From Terriglobus roseus (GTDB taxonomy: Bacteria > Acidobacteriota > Terriglobia > Terriglobales > Acidobacteriaceae), in assembly GCF_900102185.1 (NCBI RefSeq), contig NZ_LT629690.1:2046001-2110000 (forward strand): 64,000 nucleotides of DNA. Direction: 5' to 3'. The notes beneath the pieces were generated by a model. That model saw only the letters and a list, made by a program, of their open reading frames with translations. It was not told the origin of the DNA and made no database searches. Shown in pieces: positions 27,066 to 36,573 of the stretch. The position numbers and the translations under genes were made by a program. The stretch's first letter is position 1, and each line of letters opens with the position of its first letter.

Positions 27066-27568
27066 AGTGTTTGCTCTATTGCCGAACCCGCAGGCTCACT
27101 CGGCCCGAGGAACGGCGTTCTGAGAACTAGCGGATGATCCTAACGACAAACCGGCTTATGAGGACTCACTGTGTCGAGCCTGTCGCTCTACATACAGACT
27201 TACTAGCGTTGTTCCGTCATTGTCGGACACATCTGCAGCACTCGACCATGCCATCAATGTTTGTCGATGACACACCCAACCTATCACGGGAATGGCAGAC
27301 GTTTGGCCATCCGAATGTATAGGGAGAAGCGCCATTCCCGGCAGAAGAGCCTAGGGCGCAAAGGGAAAGGTGCGGCAATGGGGAACGAGACAATTACGAA
27401 ACTCTCTTCGCGTTAGCGCGTATGAGCCGATGGTGTGCGGCAACAACCTCCAGTTGCCAAAGGGATCGATGTTTGAGCAGTTGTTCAACATGTCCGCGCA
27501 GTGCAGTACGCTCAAACCTGTCACAAGATGCGCTGTCCGCGGAACTGCGTGGAGTGTAGCGAAAGGAT

Positions 27569-27775
27569 GCTCTAGAGATGGCAGAGATGAGCCTCAAACA
27601 GATGCAGGATGCGGTTGCGGAGTCGCTCGAGCAGCGGAAGATGGCGATACATCTGGTGGCGGGCTTCGGCATGGGGGCGCTGGTGTTGTCCGTAGTGGGA
27701 ATCTACGGTGTTCTGTCCTATTCAGTGTCACGACTAACGCGAAAAATCGGCACCCGAATGGTTCTGGGATTAAAG
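27569..27775 (+). pseudogene. Scrap of an FtsX/MacB-type ABC permease
   Basis: The plus-strand frame reads MSLKQMQDAVAESLEQRKMA, then a hydrophobic helix (LVAGFGMGALVLSVVGIYG) and VLSYSVSRLTRKIGTRMVLG. This matches the last cytoplasmic-to-membrane portion of the large acidobacterial MacB/FtsX permeases, normally followed by further helices. Here only about 65 residues remain, without start or end. The rest of 27066-27803 shows no other supported gene, so this is a decayed spot between the DUF1214 and nitrate loci. Confidence 0.6.
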
Positions 27776-27803
27776 GGAAAACCACCCAGGGGCCCTCTGC
27801 TCA

Positions 27804-28199
27804 TTAACACAACGTTGCATTGGGGTTATCGAATGTGTCTGCATTGTTTTCATCGTCTCTGTCGATACAGGCAAAATCCTTCTCTATAGAGATATGCAAC
27901 CTCTCTCCACCGAACAGAACCTGTTCCGCGTACAGTCCAACTGCTGCATCGTTCGCTGCCCACGAGCGTATCGTCTCGCTCGGCACGGAGACGCGGATGG
28001 ACGCCCCCCTCAAGTTTGCCGAGATTGCCTCATAAGAGGGACGGTGCTTGATCGAGTAGCAGAAACGGTCGGAGGAACTGCCGAGAGCGAAGGAAGTGAA
28101 CGCGGAGATTTCTCCCTCGTCCGCCAGTTTGGCTACCTCCGTCCGCAGGAGTCGGAACCGGATCGAATTGTCCTTGATGCGCAACTTCAACTGACACAC
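27804..28199 (-). CDS. Small conserved protein at the end of the nitrate operon (DUF7009-like)
   Basis: 131 aa, soluble. It opens LKLRIKDNSIRFRLLRTEVAKLADEG, continues with a beta-rich core and ends with the LHISIEKDFACIDR block. I recall small proteins of this pattern annotated DUF7009 near molybdenum-enzyme and nitrate genes; that link is from memory and not checked. It starts 3 bp after the porin stop, so it is most likely the last gene of the nitrate-assimilation run. Function unknown. Confidence 0.65.
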   Translation of the reverse strand: MCQLKLRIKDNSIRFRLLRTEVAKLADEGEISAFTSFALGSSSDRFCYSIKHRPSYEAISANLRGASIRVSVPSETIRSWAANDAAVGLYAEQVLFGGERLHISIEKDFACIDRDDENNADTFDNPNATLC

Positions 28200-28202
28200 C
28201 CC

Positions 28203-29654
28203 TTAAAGATGTTTTTGGAACTTATAGTTCAATTCCATATAGCCATAGTTCGAATCATGCATACGCGGATACGTCCCCGCGATGACCGCCTTTCCATAAG
28301 CATGTGCATAGTAGGCGGTGAGGGAAACGCGAGGCGTCACTGCATAATCTGTGCTGATGTCGAAGAGAGACGAGAAGCTGTTGTGTCCATTCGATGGGCG
28401 GCCTGTGTATCCAAATACCTTGGAATCAAAGGCACCTCCGCCCTGATACCAGAGATCCTGGTTCGACGTGAGCTGTAGGAAATGGAGATCGCTGCGGATT
28501 TCTACTTTCTTTCCCGGAGTGTCGACCATCTGCACAAAGCTGTCGGTAGAGTTCATCAGGTTGTAGAACGGATCGCGCGCATACACTCGCGGCGTCGGAA
28601 GGACCTGAAAAAATGTGTTGTGTTTTCCATCGGCGGGATTGTTGTCGCCAGTCGAGCGGAAATAACCGCCACGCACCCACGGCATTGATGGCACAGTATT
28701 CAGTCTCAGGCCACCTTCGATCGCAATCGCTCCGGCAGAGTGATCCAACAATCCCCAGTGGCCACTTTGCCCTGCGCCCCATACCATGAAGTCCACAACC
28801 GTTTTCCCCGCAGGGATCGCAGCAACAAAATCCCCACCATAGGTCCCAATGCGAATGTTCGCATGATCCGAAGCTTTCGCTGTCGCAGAGCGATTGTCTG
28901 TCTTGGTAATCCCGGTGCGTCCGTCGTGATAGCCAAGGCCAAAGCCACGGAGTACGGCATGCTGTCCGACGGAATGAGAGTACGACGCATACTGGATATC
29001 AACGTTAAGTTCGGGGTTGGCATTCATATTGAAGACGCCTTGCGTAGCGCGACCAGCCATAGCCGTCACATCCCATGCATGGTTTCCAAGCTTAACGTCA
29101 ATACCATCAAACGATCTCTGGCCATTCGAGAATCCAAAATTACCAACGAGACGTTGTGCGACGCGGTTGGTTTGTAGCCATCGAACGGATGTATCCTTCG
29201 ACGTTCCCTCCTGTCCGTCGAAGAACTCAAAACGACCAACACGGACGGTGTCAAAGTCGTTGTGAAAGTGATAGCGAAGGTAGCCCTGCCGAAACGATGC
29301 CGCAGCGGGGTACGCATTGTTACTGTTCGCGGCGTAATACGTGCCTCCAAGTCCAAGTTGTCCTTGTGCCGCCACGGGAGAGACAGCATCGGTCGGAAGA
29401 GCCAACTCGGCGCTTTGTCCAAGGTCCAACATGTAATCCACGTTGTGTATTCGTTGCGCCAAGGAAAGACGCAGCAACGAGTCTTGGTGCCCATACACTT
29501 CGCTCGTTGGCGTCGCAGCAAACCACTGGGTCGCGTTCGTCCTTTGGCGAATCGAAACGGAGACGGTTGGCCCGCCTGTTGCCGGGGAGGACGTTTGAGC
29601 AGACAACAAGGGAGCAGAACTCGCAAGCGCGAGCACGAAGAGCGAATTCTTCAA
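28203..29654 (-). CDS. Outer-membrane alginate-export-type beta-barrel porin
   Basis: 483 aa with a signal peptide (1-19, ends LLSAQ) followed by a repetitive beta-strand protein of the alginate-export/AlgE-like type: VSVSIRQRTNATQW, DTVRVGRFEFFDGQE, FDGIDVKLGNHAWDV, RVSLTAYYAHAYGK and the final strand YMELNYKF. AGGAGA precedes the ATG. It lies directly downstream of the nitrate/nitrite transporter, so it probably provides an outer-membrane path for nitrate or another anion; that is inferred from position only. Confidence 0.8.
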   Translation of the reverse strand: MKNSLFVLALASSAPLLSAQTSSPATGGPTVSVSIRQRTNATQWFAATPTSEVYGHQDSLLRLSLAQRIHNVDYMLDLGQSAELALPTDAVSPVAAQGQLGLGGTYYAANSNNAYPAAASFRQGYLRYHFHNDFDTVRVGRFEFFDGQEGTSKDTSVRWLQTNRVAQRLVGNFGFSNGQRSFDGIDVKLGNHAWDVTAMAGRATQGVFNMNANPELNVDIQYASYSHSVGQHAVLRGFGLGYHDGRTGITKTDNRSATAKASDHANIRIGTYGGDFVAAIPAGKTVVDFMVWGAGQSGHWGLLDHSAGAIAIEGGLRLNTVPSMPWVRGGYFRSTGDNNPADGKHNTFFQVLPTPRVYARDPFYNLMNSTDSFVQMVDTPGKKVEIRSDLHFLQLTSNQDLWYQGGGAFDSKVFGYTGRPSNGHNSFSSLFDISTDYAVTPRVSLTAYYAHAYGKAVIAGTYPRMHDSNYGYMELNYKFQKHL

Positions 29655-29753
29655 GTTGGTCTCCTGGCGATCTATGCGCTACCCAACCTTGGGTTAGGCC
29701 GCGGCTTAAGGCTGAAATGCAGACCTCTGAGGATTGGGTGACTCGTCACAACC

Positions 29754-31013
29754 TCAAACGGCGATCGCAGGGCTTGCCGGAACAATGACCTCGGAACTGT
29801 CCGGTGTTGGAGACATCGCTCTTCCACCCTTTCCAACCCACGTTCGTGTCCAACGTCGAGCAACAAGCCGCATCACGATCAACACCGCGATGGCGAACAC
29901 CGCATATACAGCAAAGCCTGCGGAGAAGGAACCCGTCTTCTGCTTCGAGATACCGAGGACATTGGGAAGTATGCTTCCCCCAAGTGCGCCGATCTCGCCA
30001 ATCATGCCGCCCGCAATCGCCGTGGTGAGTGGCCACCGCAACGGGACGAGCTGAAAGGTTGCGCCATTCCCAGCACCCAACGCGGCAAAGCACAACATGA
30101 AGAGAAGTGTTGTCGCCGCTAACGACGGGGATGTCGTAAGACCAAAGATGCCCGCGATGGCCACCAGAAACACGACAGAGAGCGTCGTGATTCCGCCGAT
30201 CTTATCGGACAACCAACCGCCCAACACACGTGTCGCGCTTCCCAGTAACGTCGCCATCATGGTCAAGGTTCCAGCCTCCGTCTTTGCCATGTGGAACTGC
30301 GACACAAACAATGAGGGTAGGAATGTTGCGAGCCCCAAGAAGCCGCCAAACGTGATGATGTAGATCAAATTGAAGTACCAGCCATCGGCCTCCACAAGAC
30401 ACTTGAGGTGCTGCCCTAGAGTTTGGTGCTCTTTGTCAGGTGGCTCCTTCGCAAAGATGATCATGGTTAGCAGAGGCAAGAGCATGAAAAGCGCAGCGAC
30501 GCCGTACACATTCGACCATCCGTAGACCTTCGCGAGACGCGGCGCGAAGAAGGCAGCAAGCGCTGTTCCGCTATTCCCTGCTCCCGCAATCCCCATCGCA
30601 AGGCCCTTGTATTCTTGCGGAAACCATCCTGCTCCAAGTGATAGTGCAACACCGAAGCTAGCGCCTGCGGTTCCCAATAAGACGCCCATGGCAAGCACAT
30701 TGGAGAAGGTGTGAACAAAGAAGAACCCATACATCAACGCCGCAATGATGGTCAGCATCTCGATGATGGCCGCACTCTTACGTCCGATGTACTGACCAAG
30801 CACACCTAACGGGAAGCGCATTAACGCCCCTGCCATGGTGGGGATGGAGACCATCAACCCTGTCTGTGCAGGGGAAAGATGAAACTGCTCGGTAATGAAT
30901 GGCCCCATGGCACCATTGAGGACCCAGACAGCAAAGCTGAAGTCAAAGTACAGGAACGCTGCGAAGAGAGTCGGTGGATGTCCGGAACGTAAGAACGCCT
31001 TTGCGCTGGCCAT
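29754..31013 (-). CDS. NarK/NasA-type nitrate/nitrite transporter (MFS)
   Basis: 419-aa major-facilitator protein with about 12 transmembrane helices. The nitrate-signature segments are present: AGWFPQEYKGLAMGIAGAGN in TM5 and LGAGNGATFQLVPLRW in TM11, and the N-terminal half carries the RFPLGVLGQYIGRK loop. It imports nitrate and may also move nitrite. It lies 129 bp downstream of the nitrate reductase gene on the same strand, completing the uptake plus reduction set. Confidence 0.93.
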   Translation of the reverse strand: MASAKAFLRSGHPPTLFAAFLYFDFSFAVWVLNGAMGPFITEQFHLSPAQTGLMVSIPTMAGALMRFPLGVLGQYIGRKSAAIIEMLTIIAALMYGFFFVHTFSNVLAMGVLLGTAGASFGVALSLGAGWFPQEYKGLAMGIAGAGNSGTALAAFFAPRLAKVYGWSNVYGVAALFMLLPLLTMIIFAKEPPDKEHQTLGQHLKCLVEADGWYFNLIYIITFGGFLGLATFLPSLFVSQFHMAKTEAGTLTMMATLLGSATRVLGGWLSDKIGGITTLSVVFLVAIAGIFGLTTSPSLAATTLLFMLCFAALGAGNGATFQLVPLRWPLTTAIAGGMIGEIGALGGSILPNVLGISKQKTGSFSAGFAVYAVFAIAVLIVMRLVARRWTRTWVGKGGRAMSPTPDSSEVIVPASPAIAV

Positions 31014-31142
31014 GATGTGGCTCCTAAAGTCGAAGTGAGTTTGGTTTGGAAACTACGCTTACGGCTTGTGGTGCGGAGCGAACGTCATGGTTCGACTCGT
31101 TACTGCGGGTGAAGCTCTCGCGGCGGCCATGGCCGAGAGGAA

Positions 31143-33311
31143 TTAGCGGCTGCGCTCGACGCGCACAGCACACTGTTTGAAGTTTGGTTCGCGGCTGATG
31201 GGATCGAACGCACCCAACGTAACGAGGTTGGAGTTCTGCTCCGCGAAGTGGAACGGCATGAAGACCTGTCCGGGCGCGACAATCCCGGTGATTCGCAGCT
31301 CGATGCCCTCCACTCGCGCTCGACGAGACACCAAAGCGATCCGGTCGTGCTGACGCAACGAAAGACGATCCGCATCGATCGGATTCATCTCTAACCACGC
31401 GTTGGGAACCATCCGGTCAAGCTGAGGAACAGCGCCCGTCTTGGTACGCGTATGCCAGTGCTCCACCGTACGTCCTGTATTCAGGATGAAATCGAATTCC
31501 TTATCCGGTTGCTCAGAGAATGGCAAGCACGGAACACAATGCAATTTTGCGCGTCCACCGTCATACGGAAATACGCCGTCGCGATAGAGACTCGTACCAC
31601 CCCACTGTGCGCCGCCTTGTTCTTCCAACTGGGCCCAGGTGAATGCACTGTAATCGCATAAACGTCCTGCTGATACACGCTGCCATTCCAGCCACGCATC
31701 GTGCGAAGAGATCCATCCGGAAAACAACCTCTCGCGAACACCAAGCCGCTCCGCGATGGAAAGAAAAATATCGAAGTCCGAACGTGCCTCTCCCGGAGGG
31801 GCAACGAACGCGTTCACCTTGCTGACACGACGCTCCGAGTTGGTGTAGGTTCCTTCCTTCTCGCCCCAGATCGCAGCAGGCAGTACCAGGTCGGCATAAT
31901 CCATGGTGGGAGTTGGATAGAAGCCATCCTGCACCACAACAAACTCTGCCGTAGACAATGCCTGGGTCAGCAGCTTTACATTCGGGAAACTCACAACCGG
32001 GTTTGTCGCGATGAACCATAGGGCACGGACACGCTTATCGAGCGCGGCCTCAATAATGTCTGGATAGGCAAGTCCGCGCGACTTGGGCAGTTCCTCTTCG
32101 TCGATATTCCACAGTACCGCGAGTTCCGCGCGATCCTTTGCGCTATCGAATTTGCGATATCCCGGCATACCAGAAGTAAAGCCACTCTCTCGCGTTCCCA
32201 TCGCGTTGCACTGTCCTGTAATGGAAAAAGGAGCAGATCCCAATTGCCCAATTTTTCCCGTGAGGAGTGCGAGATTGTTGATCGCTGCAACCGTGACCGA
32301 TCCTTGCGTGGAATGATTCACTCCCATCGTCCATCCGATGAAAGCGGAAGACGCAGTTCCATACAAGAAAGCGATATTCTCAATCGTCTCCACGGTAAGC
32401 CCGGTCGTTCTTGCGACCGTCTCCGGAGTGAACTCGGCAACAAAGCGCCGCAACTCGTCCAGGCCTTCAGTGTGACTCTCAAGAAAGGCCTCATCAATCA
32501 TGCCGTCGCGCAGAAGAATGTGCGCAATGCCATTCAACAACGCGATGTCCGAACGAGGTTTGACCGGTAGATGAATGTCGGCCATCATCGCCGTTTTGGT
32601 CACGCGAGGGTCGGCAACAATCAGAACCTGGCCCGGCCTCTTGCGGAGACGGTTGCACAGAATCGGATGATTGTCCGCGATGTTAGAACCAACAAGGAGA
32701 ACGACGTCTGCATGTTCCATGTCGGCATAGGAACCGGGCGGTCCATCAGAACCAAAACTGAGTTTGTAGCCCGATACTGCGGATGACATACACAGTGTGG
32801 TGTTGCCGTCGTAGTTCCGGCTGCGAAAACCGAGTTGAACTAGCTTGCCGAGCGTGAAGAACTCTTCCGTGAGCAATTGCCCCGTTCCGATCACGCCAAG
32901 TGTGTCGGAACCATACGTCCGCTGCAGCCCCGTAATACGTGCCACCATGACGTCCAGCGCTTCGTCCCACGAGATGGGTTCAAGCGGCGATCCTTTTCCA
33001 CCTCGTCGCAGCAATGGCACACGAGCTCGACCCGGTGTATCAATCATCTGGTGTTCACTCAGCCCTTTAGGGCAAAGCTTGCCAAGATTGACAGGATGAT
33101 CAGGATTGCCGCGCACCGCCACTGCCTTGCCATCCCGAGTTCCCACCAGCATCCCGCAACCGACAGAACAGTAGCCACAAGTTGTCTTCGTCCACTGGTC
33201 AGCAACGCGGGATTCTGAGATATGTCCGAAAACTGGATCGTTTCCATAGGCATATTTCTTCTTCGCGGTGTCTAGTCCCAGCGCTCTCATCACTCGCTGC
33301 GAAATCTTCAT
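31143..33311 (-). CDS. nasA: Assimilatory-type nitrate reductase, molybdopterin catalytic subunit
   Basis: 722-aa molybdopterin-guanine-dinucleotide enzyme that reduces nitrate to nitrite. The N-terminal [4Fe-4S] site is C45-x2-C48-x3-C52-x27-C80. It continues with MGD-binding blocks (GVIGTGQLLTEE, GWTMGVNHSTQG, LLTGKIGQLGS, ITGQCNAMGTRE) and ends with the molydopterin dinucleotide-binding domain (NTGRTVEHWHTRTKTG). There is no Tat signal, so it acts in the cytoplasm. Its start overlaps the stop of the upstream iron-sulfur/DmsC gene by 4 bp (ATGA), showing translational coupling. Confidence 0.92.
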   Translation of the reverse strand: MKISQRVMRALGLDTAKKKYAYGNDPVFGHISESRVADQWTKTTCGYCSVGCGMLVGTRDGKAVAVRGNPDHPVNLGKLCPKGLSEHQMIDTPGRARVPLLRRGGKGSPLEPISWDEALDVMVARITGLQRTYGSDTLGVIGTGQLLTEEFFTLGKLVQLGFRSRNYDGNTTLCMSSAVSGYKLSFGSDGPPGSYADMEHADVVLLVGSNIADNHPILCNRLRKRPGQVLIVADPRVTKTAMMADIHLPVKPRSDIALLNGIAHILLRDGMIDEAFLESHTEGLDELRRFVAEFTPETVARTTGLTVETIENIAFLYGTASSAFIGWTMGVNHSTQGSVTVAAINNLALLTGKIGQLGSAPFSITGQCNAMGTRESGFTSGMPGYRKFDSAKDRAELAVLWNIDEEELPKSRGLAYPDIIEAALDKRVRALWFIATNPVVSFPNVKLLTQALSTAEFVVVQDGFYPTPTMDYADLVLPAAIWGEKEGTYTNSERRVSKVNAFVAPPGEARSDFDIFLSIAERLGVRERLFSGWISSHDAWLEWQRVSAGRLCDYSAFTWAQLEEQGGAQWGGTSLYRDGVFPYDGGRAKLHCVPCLPFSEQPDKEFDFILNTGRTVEHWHTRTKTGAVPQLDRMVPNAWLEMNPIDADRLSLRQHDRIALVSRRARVEGIELRITGIVAPGQVFMPFHFAEQNSNLVTLGAFDPISREPNFKQCAVRVERSR

Positions 33312-34825
33312 GCGACCTCCGCGCGGCTGCCGATGAAGGTGAGGCCCATGCTAAGCGGCACAACAGACACAAAGAAGAGGTATCTGCCGATCACGACGGT
33401 TACTGTGCCTGCAAACAGCGCAAGCCAAGGCAACGGAGCATATGCGAATAGGACCGACGCTCCTGCACTTAGGAATGCCAGAGCTACCCAATAGACGAGC
33501 TGCTCACCACGTAGCAGGTTGTAGCTGGCGCGCCTCTCAAACAGGTTTGCGGAACGAAGCCGAGCAATACGGATCGATTGATTTAATCCCCACAACACAG
33601 CAAAGACCAAAACCAGGTTGCGGTGAAGCACGAATCCCCTTGTCATTACATCTGCGACAAGACTGCCGAGATAGGCAGCGGAAACGAGAAAATCAACGGG
33701 CGTATGGATCGTGTTCCACGAGGGTCTTGCTTTCACAAGATAGAGCGCGGCGCTAGCAAGCGTGCCGCACATTCCAAGCAATATGCCGCAATAAGCAAGC
33801 GGAGTTATGGCCCACTGGAATTCTCGAAGCCACGCTGCGGCTGCACATGCAGTCACACTGCCGTAGAAGAGACCGAAACACAAGACTTCGCGGCTAAGCC
33901 AGGAACGCCGCCACATGCGGATTGCGCGCCATGCATATGCAGGCCTCCCCAGATGAAACACGGAAACATTCAACGCGAATGTTGTCAGCAGCCAAAGAGA
34001 TGTCAGAACCGCTGCGCTTAGTTCATGAGCCAGCGTCATGACGGCAAGTGCTCCAAAGGACGCCTGCATCACCGTCGTCATCGCTATCAAGGATGGATGC
34101 GCATGCTCGAGGTGAATCGAGCCTGTATCTACGCGCTCCAACCAAGAAGACGACTGTTCAGGCAACGTAATGCGAGTTGTCGAGATGGTCTGTCCAGCCG
34201 CAGGCATCCCAGGCGACTCTGCAGTATGAAAATCCTTACCCCATGCTTCCTTGTTTACGATTTCAATCTGAATCGCATTTTCCGGACACGCATTCACACA
34301 TGCAGGCTCTCGTCCATCCAGCAGACGACCACGACACATGTCACATTTCCCCACCACTCCACGCTCCGCATTGAACTGCGGAACGCTATAGGGGCAATTC
34401 CACACACAGTATTGACAACCGATGCATGCATCCGTTGAATGCAACACAATCCCCGTGAGCGGATCTTTGGTATACGCATTGACTGGACAACCGCGCAGAC
34501 AGTCCGCACTGAGACAGTGATTGCAGCCCATCGAAAGATAAGTGCGCTGCGTGTTCGGATAGACGCCGCCCTCCAGTTCGCCAACACGTCGCCACTGGAT
34601 ATGCGCCGGGTTGCCATTCTGCTCGTTACACGCCACCTCACACGAACGGCAGCCGATGCACTTCGTCATATCGAAGTGGAAGCGATATTGCTCTCCTGCC
34701 TCAAGCTGCCGCGATGGAATCAGAGCCTGAGCAAGCTCTGGTGACGCGCCATTTGCGACGAGCGTCATTCGCACCAAATCGGCGCTCTCTGCTTCCATCG
34801 CAATTTCTTGAAGAGGAAGAGGCAT
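33308..34825 (-). CDS. Fused DmsB-like iron-sulfur protein and DmsC-like membrane anchor
   Basis: 505 aa in two parts. Residues about 50-200 are a four-cluster ferredoxin domain of the DmsB/NrfC type: CIGCRSCEVAC, CNHCLSADCLRGC, CIGCQYCVWNC and CDMCRGRL..ACVNAC. Residues about 245-500 are a DmsC/YnfH-type quinol-oxidising anchor with eight predicted helices. It would pass electrons from the quinol pool to the nitrate reductase encoded next (overlap 4 bp). That is a respiratory-style electron path in an operon that otherwise looks assimilatory. The fusion of two normally separate subunits is unusual but the frame is clean. Confidence 0.9.
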   Translation of the reverse strand: MPLPLQEIAMEAESADLVRMTLVANGASPELAQALIPSRQLEAGEQYRFHFDMTKCIGCRSCEVACNEQNGNPAHIQWRRVGELEGGVYPNTQRTYLSMGCNHCLSADCLRGCPVNAYTKDPLTGIVLHSTDACIGCQYCVWNCPYSVPQFNAERGVVGKCDMCRGRLLDGREPACVNACPENAIQIEIVNKEAWGKDFHTAESPGMPAAGQTISTTRITLPEQSSSWLERVDTGSIHLEHAHPSLIAMTTVMQASFGALAVMTLAHELSAAVLTSLWLLTTFALNVSVFHLGRPAYAWRAIRMWRRSWLSREVLCFGLFYGSVTACAAAAWLREFQWAITPLAYCGILLGMCGTLASAALYLVKARPSWNTIHTPVDFLVSAAYLGSLVADVMTRGFVLHRNLVLVFAVLWGLNQSIRIARLRSANLFERRASYNLLRGEQLVYWVALAFLSAGASVLFAYAPLPWLALFAGTVTVVIGRYLFFVSVVPLSMGLTFIGSRAEVA

Positions 34826-34830
34826 AGGTG

Positions 34831-36573
34831 TTAGTACACGTCCCGGTGATAGCGGTTTTCGTCATGCAGCGCGGAAACATATTCCTGTGCTGCCTCATTT
34901 GTTAGGTTGCCGTGCATCGACACAATCCGATGCAGTGCGACATCCACATCCTTCGCCATACGACTCGCATCGCCACAGACGTACAAGGACGCACCATCAT
35001 TCAGCCATCGAAATAGCTCGGCGCCGGATTCAAGCATTCGATCCTGCACATACACTTTGTGCGCCTGGTCACGAGAGAACGCAGTATCGAAACGAGTCAG
35101 ATGGCCGTCGTCAACGAAGGACTTCATCTCGCAGCAATACAGAAAGTCCGTCTCTGCGCTGCGCTCTCCGAAAAACAACCAATTCTTCCCGGTATGCCCA
35201 AGTGCGCGACGCTCATGAAGAAATGCACGGAAGGGTGCAACACCCGTTCCGGGACCAATCATGATGATTGGGGCCTCGGAATTCTTCGGTAGACGAAAGC
35301 GCTTGTTGGGATGCAGATAAATCGGCACTCGGGCGCCGATCTCCATTCTCTGTCCCAGCATCGTGGACGCCACACCACCCCGGTCACGGCCGTGCGCGGT
35401 GTAGTTCACGACCCCAATTGTGCAGTGCAGCTCCCGCCCATGCGCAGTGGGACTAGACGAGATGGAATACAGTCGAGGCGTAAGCCGTGGCAAAAGTTCG
35501 ACCAGTTCGGCCGCGTTCGAAAGCACTCCTGGATAAGCATGCAGAAGATCAATCAACCCACGCCCATAAAGGTATGTCTCCAGTTCCCCCGTCTCTGCAA
35601 TGAGAAGCGTGGAAAGCGTCTGACATTCGGCCTTCTCTGCAAACCGTTGGACTACTTTGCGCGTCAACTTCGTGATTTGAAGATGATGCCGAAGGAGCTG
35701 TTCTACTGTGAGTGGTCCCGACTTAGGAAGAATGGCCGTATCACTCGGTGAAAAACTGAGTAGCTCGAGAATCTCATCCACAAGCGCGGGATCGTTCTCA
35801 GCCAACACACCACATGCATCCCCGGCTTCGTACTGCAGCTCCGCGTCCGTCAAATCAAATCCCACATGCACGGTTTGTTTGCTCGATGAGGGATGGGTCA
35901 ACAGACGCTTATCAACCAGCGGTGCATGATATGGATTTTCACGTGTATGCGTGAGATTCGCGGCAGCAGGAGAGGTGGTGACCTGTGCCGCCTCGCTCGA
36001 CTTCGGCCCGAAGTCACAGAATGCCTTGAGAAACTGCGAACTCCATGCACTGAATGCCGTATCGACATCCAAGTCACTCTCGACGCGTGCCGTGATGCGA
36101 GAGGCTCCGAGAGAGTTCAATCGATCGTCTAGTTCGATTCCAAACTGGCAGAAGTGCTCATACGCACGATCGCCAAGACAGAAGACTGCGTAACGAAGTG
36201 CTTGCAAACGGGGAGCATTGTCTGAGAAGAGAGCATCTCGAAAAACGCATGCATTCTCAGGAGGCTCTCCGTCGCCGTAGGTGCTGGCAAAGAACAATGC
36301 GTACGTCTCTTGTGCCAGCGCCGACAACGATAAGCTTTCCACTGATTGCACCTTCGGTGCATGTCCGGCTTCCTTAAGAAGCTTGGACATTTTCTTGGCA
36401 AGCCGCTCCGCCGTACCGCTCTGCGACGCGAAATAGACACTCACACGAAAGCTCACCGGCGGCTCCGTGGAGAGGGGCTTAGGGAACAAGTCAGCCAGTA
36501 ACTTGTTGAGCCACGCTCGCTGTTCCGCGCTGAAGGGTGCATCTTCAGGAATGAATGGTGTCACGACTTTCAT
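34831..36573 (-). CDS. NADPH diflavin reductase, CysJ-like
   Basis: 580 aa. Residues about 42-190 are a flavodoxin-like FMN domain (VYFASQSGTAERLAKK, FFASTYGDGEPPENA, VFCLGDRAYEHFC). The rest is a CysJ/P450-reductase-type module with FAD motif RLYSISSSP, connecting helices, and NADPH site GPGTGVAPFRAFLHERR. It should move electrons from NADPH to the partner oxidoreductases, most likely the siroheme nitrite reductase whose stop overlaps its start (36570-36573). The C-terminus DRYHRDVY resembles the CysJ end (…RYVRDVY). Confidence 0.92.
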   Translation of the reverse strand: MKVVTPFIPEDAPFSAEQRAWLNKLLADLFPKPLSTEPPVSFRVSVYFASQSGTAERLAKKMSKLLKEAGHAPKVQSVESLSLSALAQETYALFFASTYGDGEPPENACVFRDALFSDNAPRLQALRYAVFCLGDRAYEHFCQFGIELDDRLNSLGASRITARVESDLDVDTAFSAWSSQFLKAFCDFGPKSSEAAQVTTSPAAANLTHTRENPYHAPLVDKRLLTHPSSSKQTVHVGFDLTDAELQYEAGDACGVLAENDPALVDEILELLSFSPSDTAILPKSGPLTVEQLLRHHLQITKLTRKVVQRFAEKAECQTLSTLLIAETGELETYLYGRGLIDLLHAYPGVLSNAAELVELLPRLTPRLYSISSSPTAHGRELHCTIGVVNYTAHGRDRGGVASTMLGQRMEIGARVPIYLHPNKRFRLPKNSEAPIIMIGPGTGVAPFRAFLHERRALGHTGKNWLFFGERSAETDFLYCCEMKSFVDDGHLTRFDTAFSRDQAHKVYVQDRMLESGAELFRWLNDGASLYVCGDASRMAKDVDVALHRIVSMHGNLTNEAAQEYVSALHDENRYHRDVY

